From: Paracoccus saliphilus
Lineage (GTDB): Bacteria; Pseudomonadota; Alphaproteobacteria; Rhodobacterales; Rhodobacteraceae
Direction of reading: 5' to 3'
NCBI GenBank assembly: GCA_003255745.1
Contig: QKYL01000187.1
Location: 18,397-82,396, forward strand
Length of the DNA: 64,000 nt
In this document: positions 53,639 through 62,023 of the stretch, piece by piece
How positions within the stretch are numbered: position 1 is the first letter of the stretch
Layout: each line of letters opens with the position of its first letter
Notes under the pieces: model-generated
What the model was told of the DNA's origin: nothing
Databases searched by the model: none
What the model saw: the letters and a program-made list of their open reading frames with translations, nothing else
Position numbers and translations under genes: made by a program

Positions 53639-54037
53639 TTATCCTGTGGACTGTTTGTGAGACGCGGCGGACATCCGGTGTTCCGCATCGGAAATATGCA
53701 GCCTCAGATCGGCGATTGCCTCGCTCAGCTCTGCATGCTGCCGTTCCATGTCGGCCAGACGCGCCCGCCCCACCTCGACCGTTCGGGCGATCTGGGTGCG
53801 GTTGGTGCCGCCGGGCTCGTAAAGCTCCAGCAGCTGGCGGATCTGTTCCAGGCTGAAGCCGAACCGCTTGCCGCGCAGGATCAGCGTCAGCCTGGCCCGG
53901 TCGCGCCGGTCATACAGGCGGTGCTGGCCCCTGCGTTCGGGAAAGATCAGCTCGCGCGCCTCGTAGAAACGCAGCGTGCGGGGCGTGACCTCGAAGGCAT
54001 CGCACATCTGGCGGATGGTCATCAGCTGTTCGGACAT
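53639..54037 (-). CDS. MerR family transcriptional regulator A
   Basis: The 132-residue protein has a MerR-type helix-turn-helix at residues 5-70 ([20 protein letters not shown] and [18 protein letters not shown]) and a C-terminal coiled-coil (residues 85-120) for dimerisation. No cysteine effector ligands are present, so it should not be a metal sensor. The gene is only 4 nt before the acyl-CoA dehydrogenase start, so it probably regulates its own operon. An ATG at 54085 would add 16 residues. Confidence 0.88.
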   Translation of the reverse strand: MSEQLMTIRQMCDAFEVTPRTLRFYEARELIFPERRGQHRLYDRRDRARLTLILRGKRFGFSLEQIRQLLELYEPGGTNRTQIARTVEVGRARLADMERQHAELSEAIADLRLHISDAEHRMSAASHKQSTG

Positions 54038-54149
54038 GGGGTGCGGCTTCTCCTCCTTCACCGGCGTTCCGTCCTTATGCCCCATATATAGGGCCAAGTT
54101 GACGCGAGCGTAAGCAAGACGCGGCGTCACGCCGCGCCCTGTCGCCGCG

Positions 54150-54539
54150 TCAGTCGCCCGCTGCCGGCATGCGGGACAACTCGTCCATTGTGGTCTCGCG
54201 CAGCTGCGCCAGATCGGCGCGGGCGCTTTTCAGATCCGCGATCTGGCTGTCCAGCACCGCCAGCTGCCGGTCGGCCATGTCGATCCAGACCTGGTACTGC
54301 TCGCGCGACCCTTGGCGGTCATAGATCAGCAGCCACTGCCGGATCTCCTCCAGCGAAAAACCGAAGCGCCGGCCGCGCAGGATCAACGTCATGCGCGCCA
54401 CCTCGCGCGGGCCGTAAAATCGGGCGCGACCCTCCTTCCGGGGCCTCAGCAGCTCGATGTATTCGTAATAGCGCAGCGTCCGGGGCGTCACCTCGAACCG
54501 GGCGCACATGTCCTTGAAGCTGATCTGGTCTTCGCTCAC
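54150..54539 (-). CDS. MerR family transcriptional regulator B
   Basis: The 129-residue protein closely resembles regulator A in order and motif: [40 protein letters not shown], then a coiled-coil ending LRETTMDELSRM. It likewise lacks cysteine ligands. It lies 112 bp upstream of regulator A on the same strand and is divergent from a thioesterase gene. The two look like a tandem duplication. Confidence 0.88.
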   Translation of the reverse strand: MSEDQISFKDMCARFEVTPRTLRYYEYIELLRPRKEGRARFYGPREVARMTLILRGRRFGFSLEEIRQWLLIYDRQGSREQYQVWIDMADRQLAVLDSQIADLKSARADLAQLRETTMDELSRMPAAGD

Positions 54540-54677
54540 CCGCGACTCCTGTGGGATTTCCTTGGGGTCAGCGTAGGACGTCGACGCCCCTTACTCAACC
54601 GAATCGCTCAGGCTGCCGCGCGGGGGGTTGAGTGCCCGTGCTCCCCGGCGCTACTGATGACGAAACAGGAGCCCGCG

Positions 54678-55118
54678 ATGACGCAAGATCCCGACACGAC
54701 CGACGCCGACCACGCGCGGATCGCGCAGCAGTTCATCGAGGCGATCCCCCATGCCCGCGCCCTGCAGATGCGCGTGGACGAAATCGGGGCGGGACGGGCG
54801 GTCATCTCGATGCCCTGGGCCGAACACCTGGTCGGCGACCCGCGCACCGGGGTGATCCACGGCGGCGTCGTCTCGGCGCTGATGGACACCTGCTGCGGGG
54901 CGGCGGTGATGGCCCATCCGACAAAGCCGCGATCAACCGCGACCATCGACCTGCGCATCGACTACATGCGCGCGGCCAAGCCGGGACAGCGCATCACCGC
55001 GCGGGCCGAATGCTATCACATGACCCGCAGCGTCGCCTTCCTGCGCGCGGTGGCAGTGGACGACGACGGGGACAATCCCGTGGCCAGCGCCACCGGCGCC
55101 TTCACGGCGGAAAGATAA
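54678..55118 (+). CDS. PaaI-family hotdog thioesterase A
   Basis: The 146-residue protein has the hotdog thioesterase signature GVIHGGVVSALMDTCCGAAV near residue 58 and DLRIDYMRAAKPGQRITARA. It should hydrolyse an acyl-CoA ester. An AGGAG site 7 nt upstream supports the start at 54678. A second thioesterase follows 4 nt after its stop. The nearby acyl-CoA dehydrogenase suggests fatty-acid-related use. Confidence 0.87.
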   Translation: MTQDPDTTDADHARIAQQFIEAIPHARALQMRVDEIGAGRAVISMPWAEHLVGDPRTGVIHGGVVSALMDTCCGAAVMAHPTKPRSTATIDLRIDYMRAAKPGQRITARAECYHMTRSVAFLRAVAVDDDGDNPVASATGAFTAER

Positions 55119-55122
55119 GCCC

Positions 55123-55623
55123 ATGGCCGACCGCAACGAACCCCTGCACCTGATCAAGTCGCGCCGCGATTCGGCGCTGAATGCGCTGGTGTCGGGCGTG
55201 CCCTACATGAGCTGGCTGGGCATCCAGTTCGACCGTCGCGGCGACGAGCTGACGGCGATCCTGCCCTTTGACGACAAGCTGATCGGCAACCCGCGCCTGC
55301 CCGCGATCCACGGCGGCGTCACGGCGGCCTTCATGGAGGTCACGGCGATCATCGAACTGTCCTGGGCCGCCATGTGGGAGGACCTGGAATCGGGGCGCAT
55401 CGCCCCCGACGCGGCTGTTCCCGACAGCCTGCCGCGCCTGCCCAAGACCATCGACTTCACCGTGGATTACCTTCGTTCGGGCCTGCCGCGCGACGCCTAT
55501 GCGCGGGCGCGGGTGGTGCGGTCGGGGCGGCGCTATGCTTCGGTCCAGGTGGAAACCTGGCAGGACAACCGTTCGCGGCTGATGGCGCAGGCGACCGGGC
55601 ATTTCCTGATGCCCCAGCCATGA
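55123..55623 (+). CDS. PaaI-family hotdog thioesterase B
   Basis: The 166-residue protein is another hotdog enzyme: LPAIHGGVTAAFMEVTAIIE near residue 63 and TIDFTVDYLRSGLPRDAYAR near residue 109. It shares fold motifs with thioesterase A but is divergent, so heterodimerisation or differing chain length are possible. The start has no strong ribosome site, but coupling to A is tight (4 nt). The MATE exporter gene starts in its stop codon. Confidence 0.87.
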   Translation: MADRNEPLHLIKSRRDSALNALVSGVPYMSWLGIQFDRRGDELTAILPFDDKLIGNPRLPAIHGGVTAAFMEVTAIIELSWAAMWEDLESGRIAPDAAVPDSLPRLPKTIDFTVDYLRSGLPRDAYARARVVRSGRRYASVQVETWQDNRSRLMAQATGHFLMPQP

Positions 55624-56936
55624 CCGACCTGACCCACCGCCGGGTCCTGAACATCGCCATCCCCATCGTGCTGTCGAACCTGACCGTGCCGCTGCTGGGG
55701 CTGGTCGACACCGGCGTCGTGGGGCAGCTGGGCCTGCCCGAGGCGATCGGCGCCGTGGGCATCGGCGCGATCATCCTGACCTCGATCTACTGGGTCTTCG
55801 GTTTTCTGCGCATGGGGACGTCGGGGTTGGTGGCGCAGGCGCACGGCGCGGGCGACACGGCCGAGGTTGGCGCCCATCTGCTGCGGGCGCTGGCGATCGC
55901 GGCGGCGGCGGGGCTGGTCTTTGTGGCGCTGCAGGTGCCGATCTTCTGGGCTGCTTTCCAACTGGCCCCGGCCTCGGACGCGGTCGAGGCGCTGGCCAGC
56001 GACTATCTGTCGATCCGCATCTGGGGGGCGCCCGCGACCATCGGCCTTTACGCGATCACCGGCTGGTTGATCGCGGTGGAACGCACCCGCGCCGTTCTGG
56101 GCCTGCAACTGCTGCAGAACGGCCTGAACGTGGCGCTGGACCTGTGGTTCGTGCTGGGGCTGGGGTTGGGCGTGACGGGGGTGGCCTGGGCCACGCTGGC
56201 GGCCGAATTGGCTGGCCTTGGGCTGGGCCTGTGGCTGGCGCGCCATGTCCTGGGCCGCGCGATCCACGCGGCGCGCGGCACGGCCAGCCTGTTTGCGCGG
56301 GACAAGCTGGACCGGCTGGCGCGGGTCAACGGCGACATCATGATCCGCTCGGTCCTGCTGCAGGGCTGCATGACCAGCTTCCTGTTCCTGGGCGCGGGGC
56401 AGGGCGACGTGCCGCTGGCCGCAAACCAGGTCCTGCTGCAGTTCATGGCGCTGACCGCCTATGCGCTGGACGGCTTCGCCTTTGCCGCCGAAAGCCTGGT
56501 GGGGCAGGCGGTGGGGGCGCGGCACCCGATCCGTGTGCGCCGCGCCAGCCAGCTGACCTCGGCCTGGGGGCTAGGCGGGGCAGTGGCGATGGGGCTGGTC
56601 TTCGTGACGGGGGGCGGGGCGATCATCGACCTGTTGACGACATCGCCCGAGGTCCGGGCCGAGGCGCGCCTCTATCTGCCCTGGCTGGGCCTTGCGCCGC
56701 TGATCGGGGTTGCCGCCTGGATGCTGGACGGCATCTTCATCGGCGCGACCCTGACGCGGGAAATGCGGGTCGCGATGATCCAGTCCGTCGCGGTCTTCGT
56801 GGCGGGTGTACTGGTCCTGCCGCCGATCTGGGGCAATCACGGCCTCTGGGCCGCGCTGATGGCGCTGAACACCGCCCGTGCCGTGACCATGCTGCGCCTT
56901 TATCCGCGGGCCGAGGCGGCGGCCCAGCCCGCCTGA
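55620..56936 (+). CDS. MATE family efflux transporter (DinF type)
   Basis: The 438-residue integral membrane protein has about twelve hydrophobic helices. Signatures are NIAIPIVLSNLTVPLLGLVD at the start, FLRMGTSGLVAQAHGAGDTA near residue 63, and LDGFAFAAESLVGQAVGARH near residue 280. It exports cationic compounds by Na+ or H+ antiport. The ATG overlaps the thioesterase B stop. The substrate is unknown; coupling to thioesterases suggests a lipid-derived or acyl product only as inference. Confidence 0.9.
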   Translation: MTDLTHRRVLNIAIPIVLSNLTVPLLGLVDTGVVGQLGLPEAIGAVGIGAIILTSIYWVFGFLRMGTSGLVAQAHGAGDTAEVGAHLLRALAIAAAAGLVFVALQVPIFWAAFQLAPASDAVEALASDYLSIRIWGAPATIGLYAITGWLIAVERTRAVLGLQLLQNGLNVALDLWFVLGLGLGVTGVAWATLAAELAGLGLGLWLARHVLGRAIHAARGTASLFARDKLDRLARVNGDIMIRSVLLQGCMTSFLFLGAGQGDVPLAANQVLLQFMALTAYALDGFAFAAESLVGQAVGARHPIRVRRASQLTSAWGLGGAVAMGLVFVTGGGAIIDLLTTSPEVRAEARLYLPWLGLAPLIGVAAWMLDGIFIGATLTREMRVAMIQSVAVFVAGVLVLPPIWGNHGLWAALMALNTARAVTMLRLYPRAEAAAQPA

Positions 56937-57014
56937 CAGTGCGGGCGATGTATAAACAGTGCGGGCGATGTATAACCGGTGCACGTCCGGTGCACAGCTT
57001 GTGCACGTCCGGTG
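56936..57014. repeat. 20-bp tandem duplication and GTGCAC repeats
   Basis: Two perfect 20-bp copies (56936-56955 and 56956-56975), each ending GCGATGTATAA, are followed by GTGCACGTCCGGTG at 56979-56992 and again at 57001-57014, with a third GTGCAC nearby. The array lies directly after the MATE stop in a convergent gap. It could be a regulatory array or decayed repeat. Confidence 0.75.
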
Positions 57015-57081
57015 TGCCCCGATCCCCGGCAATTGCTGGCAAAAGGGTTCCCGACCGCCCGGCCCGTTGCCTATCACATCC

Positions 57082-57106
57082 GTGCAACGCGCGCCGGTCG
57101 TTGCAC
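57082..57106. promoter_or_regulatory. inverted repeat beyond the DUF1476 terminator
   Basis: GTGCAACG and CGTTGCAC are perfect arms separated by CGCGCCGGT. The site is outside any gene, 10 nt from the DUF1476 terminator. Its function is unknown. Confidence 0.4.
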
Positions 57107-57109
57107 ACG

Positions 57110-57132
57110 AAAAAAGGGGGCGCAACGCCCCC
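57110..57132 (-). terminator. intrinsic terminator for the DUF1476 gene
   Basis: On the minus strand GGGGGCG and CGCCCCC pair around TTG and are followed by TTTTTT. It lies 30 nt after the DUF1476 stop codon. Confidence 0.9.
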
Positions 57133-57162
57133 TTTCGGTGCAGTCGCCGGGCAAGCCCTTGA

Positions 57163-57477
57163 TCAGTTCTCGTCCACGATCTGGCGGCGGGCGACATCCG
57201 TCAGCTCTGCCATCTTGGCGCGGATCGTGGCGCCGTCGACCTTGCCCTGAAGATCGGCCTGGACCTTGCGGAACACGTCCTCGTCGCCCGGCTCCTCAAA
57301 GTCCGAGGTGACCACGCTCATCGCATAGGCGCGGGCATCGTCGCCATCCTTGCCCAGCATTTGCGCCGCCCATTCGCCCAGCAGGCGGTTGCGCCGCGCC
57401 TCGGCCTTGAAGCGCAGATCGGCGTCATAGGCGAATTTCGCCTCATAGGCGCGTTCACGGTCGTCGAACGTGGACAT
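57163..57477 (-). CDS. DUF1476 protein (F1-ATPase zeta-type inhibitor)
   Basis: The 104-residue helical protein matches DUF1476, whose Paracoccus denitrificans member is the zeta subunit that inhibits F1FO-ATPase hydrolysis. Typical features are [20 protein letters not shown], the inhibitory N-terminal segment, and [16 protein letters not shown], followed by [19 protein letters not shown] and ARRQIVDEN. The gene stands alone with its own terminator and is convergent with the MATE gene. Confidence 0.93.
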   Translation of the reverse strand: MSTFDDRERAYEAKFAYDADLRFKAEARRNRLLGEWAAQMLGKDGDDARAYAMSVVTSDFEEPGDEDVFRKVQADLQGKVDGATIRAKMAELTDVARRQIVDEN

Positions 57478-57606
57478 GGGTCCCTCCTGCTGTCTCCTGT
57501 TTCCGATATGCCCATTGGCGGGACTTGTCGCAAGCCTCGTATTGCTACCGATAGGCTTTCTGCGTTAAGCGGCATCTTCAGGGACATGCGAAAGGACGGT
57601 GGGCCC

Positions 57607-58368
57607 ATGGCACCGCGGCGCAAGAAAGTTTACGAAGGCAAGGCAAAGATCCTCTACGAGGGCACGGAACCCGGCACGCTGATCCAGTATTTCAAGGATG
57701 ACGCGACCGCCTTCAACGCGCAGAAGCGCGCCACCATCGAAGGCAAGGGCGTGCTGAACAACCGCCTGTCCGAGTTCTTCATGCAGGGGCTGACCAATAT
57801 CGGCGTCCCCAACCACTTCATCCGCCGCATCAACATGCGCGAGCAGCTGATCCGCCAGGTCGAGATCGTGCCGCTGGAGGTGATCGTGCGGAATTTTGCC
57901 GCCGGTTCGCTGTCCAAGCGGCTTGGCCTGGAGGAAGGCGCGCTGCTGCCCCGCCCCATCGTCGAATACAGCTTCAAGAACGACGAGCTGGGCGACCCGA
58001 TGGTGTCCGAGGAATACATCATCGCCTTTGGCTGGGCGACCCAGCAGGACCTGGACGACATCATCAGCCTGGCGCTGCGCGTGAACGACTTCCTGTCGGG
58101 CGTTTTCTACGGGGCCGGGATCAAGCTGATCGACTTCAAGATCGAGATCGGCCGGGTCTGGGACAACGATTTCATGCGCCTGATCGTGGCGGACGAGATC
58201 AGCCCCGACAGCTGCCGGCTGTGGGACGTCAAGACCGGGCAGAAGCTGGACAAGGACGTGTTCCGCCGCGACCTGGGCAACCTGACGGACGCCTATACCG
58301 AGGTGGCGCGCCGGCTTGGGCTGATGCCCGCCAACACAACCAGCCTGAAACCGACCGCGATCAACTGA
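57607..58368 (+). CDS. purC: phosphoribosylaminoimidazole-succinocarboxamide synthase
   Basis: PurC (SAICAR synthetase) joins CAIR and aspartate in purine synthesis. The 253-residue protein has [20 protein letters not shown] near residue 5, the ATP-binding [37 protein letters not shown] and [10 protein letters not shown]. The ATG at 57607 is chosen by family N-terminus ([12 protein letters not shown]). purS follows 14 nt after the stop. Confidence 0.97.
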   Translation: MAPRRKKVYEGKAKILYEGTEPGTLIQYFKDDATAFNAQKRATIEGKGVLNNRLSEFFMQGLTNIGVPNHFIRRINMREQLIRQVEIVPLEVIVRNFAAGSLSKRLGLEEGALLPRPIVEYSFKNDELGDPMVSEEYIIAFGWATQQDLDDIISLALRVNDFLSGVFYGAGIKLIDFKIEIGRVWDNDFMRLIVADEISPDSCRLWDVKTGQKLDKDVFRRDLGNLTDAYTEVARRLGLMPANTTSLKPTAIN

Positions 58369-58382
58369 AAGGACGCCCCGCC

Positions 58383-58622
58383 ATGAAAGCACGTGTGACC
58401 ATCATGCTGAAGGACGGCGTCCTGGACCCGCAGGGCGAGGCGATCCGCCATGCGCTTGGCGGGTTGGGCCACGACGGCGTGTCGGGCGTCCGCCAGGGCA
58501 AGCTGATCGAGCTGGACCTGGCCGCCACCGACCCCGAGGCCGCGCGCGCCGAGGTGACCCGGATGTGCGAGGGCCTGCTGGCCAACACCGTGATCGAAAA
58601 ATACTCCATCGAGATTGCCTGA
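58383..58622 (+). CDS. purS: phosphoribosylformylglycinamidine synthase subunit PurS
   Basis: PurS is the small subunit of the three-part FGAM synthetase (PurLQS). The 79-residue protein has MKARVTIMLKDGVLDPQGEA, GVSGVRQGKLIELDL and a final NTVIEKYSIEIA, as in the family. A GAAAGGACG site precedes the start. purQ and purL are not in the window, so the operon either ends here or continues elsewhere. Confidence 0.95.
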   Translation: MKARVTIMLKDGVLDPQGEAIRHALGGLGHDGVSGVRQGKLIELDLAATDPEAARAEVTRMCEGLLANTVIEKYSIEIA

Positions 58623-58642
58623 TCTTCGGTCCTGACGCTGCG

Positions 58643-58700
58643 GCAACCTGTCTTATCGGCAGGTTGCCCGCCGCGCCCCGTTGCAAAAGGGGCGCTTTTG
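58643..58700 (+). terminator. two hairpins after purS, second terminator-like
   Basis: GCAACCTG / CAGGTTGC (58643-58667) forms an 8-bp stem. GCGCCCC / GGGGCGC (58673-58695) follows with a loop of GTTGCAAAA and then TTTTG. The second hairpin has a short T-tract, and both lie between purS and the transporter operon. Confidence 0.75.
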
Positions 58701-58715
58701 ACGCCCAATGCGCGG

Positions 58716-59513
58716 ATGATGAGCAAGACCCCTTCCGACACCGAAACCCCGCCGGTCATCCAGATCACCGGGCTGCACAAGGCCTATGGTCCGCTCGAGG
58801 TGCTCAAGGGCATTTCGATGACGGCCCCGCGCGGCCATGTGATCAGCCTGATCGGGTCGTCGGGCTCCGGGAAATCCACCCTTTTGCGCTGCTGCAACCT
58901 TCTGGAACACAGTCAGGCCGGCGAGATCCTGTTCGAGGGAGAGGCCGTCCGCTGGAAGGGCCAAGGGCAGGCGCGGGTGCCCGCCGATCGCGCCCAAGTC
59001 ACCCGGTTCCGCACCAACCTGTCGATGGTCTTTCAGCAGTTCAACCTGTGGGCCCACATGACGATCCTGCAGAACGTCATGGAGGCCCCTGTGACGGTCC
59101 TGGGCGAGGGCCGGGCCGAGGTCGAGGCACGAGCGCGAGACCTGCTGGATAAGGTGGGCATAGGCGACAAGGCAGGGGCTTGGCCCGCGCAGCTGTCGGG
59201 CGGCCAGCAGCAGCGGGCGGCCATCGCCCGCGCGCTGTGCATGCAGCCCAAGGCGCTGCTTTTCGACGAACCCACCAGCGCCCTTGACCCCGAGCTGCAG
59301 CAGGAGGTGGTCAAGGTCATCAAGGATCTGGCCGCGGAACATCGCACGATGATCCTGGTCACCCATGACATGCGGCTGGCCGCCGATGTCAGCGATCACG
59401 TCGTGTTCCTGCACCAAGGCGTGATCTGCGAGGAAGGCCCGCCCTCGCGGCTGTTCGGGGACCCGCAGACCGACCGTCTGCGCCAGTTCCTTTCGGCCAC
59501 GATGGCCAATTAA
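58716..59513 (+). CDS. polar amino-acid ABC transporter ATP-binding protein
   Basis: The 265-residue protein has Walker A IGSSGSGKSTLLRCC near residue 50, the Q-loop MVFQQFNLWAHMT, signature LSGGQQQRAAIARALCM near residue 160 and Walker B LLFDEPTSALDPEL. These are typical of HisP/GlnQ-type importers for polar amino acids. The double ATG at 58716/58719 is the likely start; a TTG upstream is less likely. It leads an operon with a binding protein and two permeases. Confidence 0.93.
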   Translation: MMSKTPSDTETPPVIQITGLHKAYGPLEVLKGISMTAPRGHVISLIGSSGSGKSTLLRCCNLLEHSQAGEILFEGEAVRWKGQGQARVPADRAQVTRFRTNLSMVFQQFNLWAHMTILQNVMEAPVTVLGEGRAEVEARARDLLDKVGIGDKAGAWPAQLSGGQQQRAAIARALCMQPKALLFDEPTSALDPELQQEVVKVIKDLAAEHRTMILVTHDMRLAADVSDHVVFLHQGVICEEGPPSRLFGDPQTDRLRQFLSATMAN

Positions 59514-59535
59514 AGACGCACAGGAAAGGTAAGAC

Positions 59536-60270
59536 ATGAAACTTCTGACGATTGCTGCTGCCGCTCTGGCACTGACCGCCGGTCTGTCCCAGGCCCAGAC
59601 CATCCGCATGGGCACCGAGGGTGCCTATCCTCCGTACAACTTCATCGACGATGCCACGGGCGAGGTCACCGGCTTCGAGATCGAGCTGGGCAACGAGTTG
59701 TGCGCACGGGCCGAACTGGACTGTACCTGGGTCCGAAATGACTGGGATTCGATCATCCCGAACCTGGTGTCGTCGAATTATGACACCATCATGGCCGGCA
59801 TGAACATCAACGAGGAGCGCAAGCAGGTCATCCAGTTCACCCAGCCCTATACGCCCGCCATGCCCTCTGCCTATGCGGCGCTGTCGGCCGATGCGGATGT
59901 CGAGGGCGGCGTGGTCGCGGCGCAGACCAGCACGATCCAGGCCGGCCACGTGGCCGAGACAGGCGCGACGCTGTTGGAATTCCCGAACCCTGACCAGACC
60001 GTCGCCGCTGTCCGCAACGGAGAAGCCGACGCGGTCTTTGCCGACAAGGACTTCCTGGCCCCCATCGTCGAGGAATCGAACGGCGAGCTGGTCTGGGTCG
60101 AGGGCTTTGACACCGTTCCCCTGGGCGAGGGCATCGGCATGGGCCTGCGCCAGTCCGACACCGAGCTGCGCGACAAGTTCGACACCGCCATCACCGCGAT
60201 GAAGGAAGACGGCAGCCTGAACGCGCTGATCCTCAAGTGGTTCGGCGAAGACGCGCTGGTCTTCGAATGA
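59536..60270 (+). CDS. periplasmic amino-acid-binding protein
   Basis: The 244-residue precursor has a signal peptide (residues 1-20, SQA-QT) and the bacterial extracellular solute-binding family 3 fold: IRMGTEGAYPPYNFIDDATG, VTGFEIELGNELCARAELDC, NYDTIMAGMNINEERK and VFADKDFLAPIVEES. It should bind a basic or polar amino acid for the ABC importer. The AGGAAAGG-type site precedes the ATG. A strong hairpin follows and probably stabilises its mRNA. Confidence 0.93.
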   Translation: MKLLTIAAAALALTAGLSQAQTIRMGTEGAYPPYNFIDDATGEVTGFEIELGNELCARAELDCTWVRNDWDSIIPNLVSSNYDTIMAGMNINEERKQVIQFTQPYTPAMPSAYAALSADADVEGGVVAAQTSTIQAGHVAETGATLLEFPNPDQTVAAVRNGEADAVFADKDFLAPIVEESNGELVWVEGFDTVPLGEGIGMGLRQSDTELRDKFDTAITAMKEDGSLNALILKWFGEDALVFE

Positions 60271-60278
60271 TCTGACCC

Positions 60279-60305
60279 GCCGTCGCGGGATCGTCCCGCG
60301 ACGGC
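60279..60305 (+). other. 12-bp mRNA hairpin between binding protein and permease genes
   Basis: GCCGTCGCGGGA and TCCCGCGACGGC pair perfectly around a 3-base loop, 9 nt after the binding-protein stop and 15 nt before the first permease. Such hairpins often block 3' exonucleases and raise the level of the upstream message; no T-tract is visible. Confidence 0.75.
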
Positions 60306-60320
60306 CTTCCGGGGCCCGAA

Positions 60321-61202
60321 ATGTTTTCCTACTGCACCGATCCGTCCTCGCTGGAGGGGCTTGTCTGGCTGTCGTGCTATCTGACGTCCGGCACGCATCT
60401 GCTGTTCTATGCCAGCTTCGGGACGGTGCTGATCCTGCTTGCGATCACCGCGCCCGTCGCACTGCTGTTCGGCTATGGCGGGGCCATGGCCGCGCGGTCG
60501 TCGATTGCGCCGCTGCGCTGGTTCGGCAAGCTTTATACCTCGATGGTGCGCGGCGTGCCCGACATCATCTTCTTCCTGTTCGTGCCCATCGCGCTGGACC
60601 AGGGGTTCGAATGGCTGCGCCACCAGGCCCTGTGCGACAGCAGCCAGCCGGTCTGGCAGGGCAACGATTTTGTCGTCTGTGACGCGGCCAAGCTGCCCCT
60701 GAACACCAGCGCGGCCTGGGTGCATGACGCCTATGGCATCTTTCTGGCGGTTATCGCCTTTTCCGTCGTCTTTGGGGCATTTGCGGCCAACGTGCTGTTT
60801 GGTGCGATGCAGGCGGTGCCGCGGGCGCAGCTGGAAACGGCCGAGGCCTATGGCATGACCCGCCGCCAGGTGACCCGCCGCGTGCTGGTCCCGCAGATGT
60901 GGACCTATGCGCTGCCGGGCCTGTCGAACCTGTGGATGATCCTGATCAAGGCCACGCCGCTGCTGTTCCTTCTGGGGGTCGAGGATGTGGTCTATTGGGC
61001 GCGCGAACTGGGCGGCGCCAAGACCAGCGCCTTCAGCTATCCCCATCCCGACTGGCGGTTGTACTATTTCCTGGCGCTGCTGGTCTTCTACCTGCTGATG
61101 ACCTGGGCCTCGGAACGGGTGCTGGGTCGCGTGACGCAGCGGCTGTCGCGCGGGCAGGCGACGATGGGCGGCGATGCGCAGCGCAAGGGGGCGGTCGCAT
61201 GA
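60321..61202 (+). CDS. ABC transporter permease A (HisM/HisQ type)
   Basis: The 293-residue inner-membrane protein has five to six hydrophobic segments and the EAA-type permease loop ETAEAYGMTRRQVTRRVLVP near residue 173. A periplasmic insertion around residues 95-135, with two cysteines in ALCDSSQPVWQGNDFVVCDA, is unusual. It probably forms a heterodimer with permease B. Coupled to the next gene by an ATGA overlap. Confidence 0.9.
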   Translation: MFSYCTDPSSLEGLVWLSCYLTSGTHLLFYASFGTVLILLAITAPVALLFGYGGAMAARSSIAPLRWFGKLYTSMVRGVPDIIFFLFVPIALDQGFEWLRHQALCDSSQPVWQGNDFVVCDAAKLPLNTSAAWVHDAYGIFLAVIAFSVVFGAFAANVLFGAMQAVPRAQLETAEAYGMTRRQVTRRVLVPQMWTYALPGLSNLWMILIKATPLLFLLGVEDVVYWARELGGAKTSAFSYPHPDWRLYYFLALLVFYLLMTWASERVLGRVTQRLSRGQATMGGDAQRKGAVA

Positions 61203-62023
61203 GCTGCACCCAGACCATCATCGATTATGGCCTGCGCTCGGTCGGCATCGGCGAACGCCTGCTGCCGCGCGAGGGCTATGACCTCTGCCAGCAGTTCACC
61301 CTGATCGGGTCGGGCCTGATCTGGAACCTTTATTTCGCGGTCCTGGCGCTGGCCATGGGCTTCGTGCTAGCCACCGTCGTGGCGCTTGGCAAGACCAGCA
61401 GCAGCCCCTGGCTGCGCAGGCCCGCCGATGCCTTCATCTTCCTGTTCCGGGGCAGTCCGCTGTTCATCCAGTTCTTCATTGCCTATGAGGCGCTGGTCCT
61501 GCTGCCCCGCGCCGGCGTCGAGGTCTTTGGGCTGACCGTACAGACCAGCTGGCTGACCAAGGCCTGGGCCGGGGCGCTGATCGTGCTGACGCTGAACACA
61601 ACGGCGTATACGGCGCAGATCTTTCACGGCGCGCTGATGTCCGTACCGCGGGGCGATGTCGAGGCCGCCGACGCCTATGGCATGACCGGCTGGACGCGCT
61701 TTCGCCGGGTGATCTGGCCCACCATGCTGCGGCTGGCCTGGCCCTCCTACACCAACGAGGCGATCTTCCTGTTCCACGCCACGACGCTGGTCTATTTCTC
61801 GGGGTTTCCGGCGTTCCAGCAGCGCGGAGATGCGCTTTACTACGCCAGCTACTTCGCCGACCGGACCTTCAATCCCTTCGTTGCCTATCCCATTGCCGCT
61901 GCTTACTTTGTGGTCGCGACGCTTCTGCTGATCTGGCTGTTTGGCTGCGTGAACCGTCGTCTGAACCGCCACCTGCCAGGCCGGGGCGGGCGCGTCAGAT
62001 ACCGTCCTTTGCTAGTGAGATGA
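61199..62023 (+). CDS. ABC transporter permease B (HisM/HisQ type)
   Basis: The 274-residue membrane protein has the EAA loop EAADAYGMTGWTRFRRVIWP near residue 158 and a short periplasmic N-terminus (MSCTQTIIDYGLRSVGIGER). It starts within the stop of permease A, and the following glutamine-synthetase-like gene starts in its stop. Together with the ATPase and binding protein this makes a complete importer. Confidence 0.9.
   Translation: MSCTQTIIDYGLRSVGIGERLLPREGYDLCQQFTLIGSGLIWNLYFAVLALAMGFVLATVVALGKTSSSPWLRRPADAFIFLFRGSPLFIQFFIAYEALVLLPRAGVEVFGLTVQTSWLTKAWAGALIVLTLNTTAYTAQIFHGALMSVPRGDVEAADAYGMTGWTRFRRVIWPTMLRLAWPSYTNEAIFLFHATTLVYFSGFPAFQQRGDALYYASYFADRTFNPFVAYPIAAAYFVVATLLLIWLFGCVNRRLNRHLPGRGGRVRYRPLLVR

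Noticed and set aside
56936..57106. Plasmid-type iteron origin suggested by tandem repeats.
   Set aside because: Only two copies of each unit, no replication initiator gene and a chromosomal housekeeping context.
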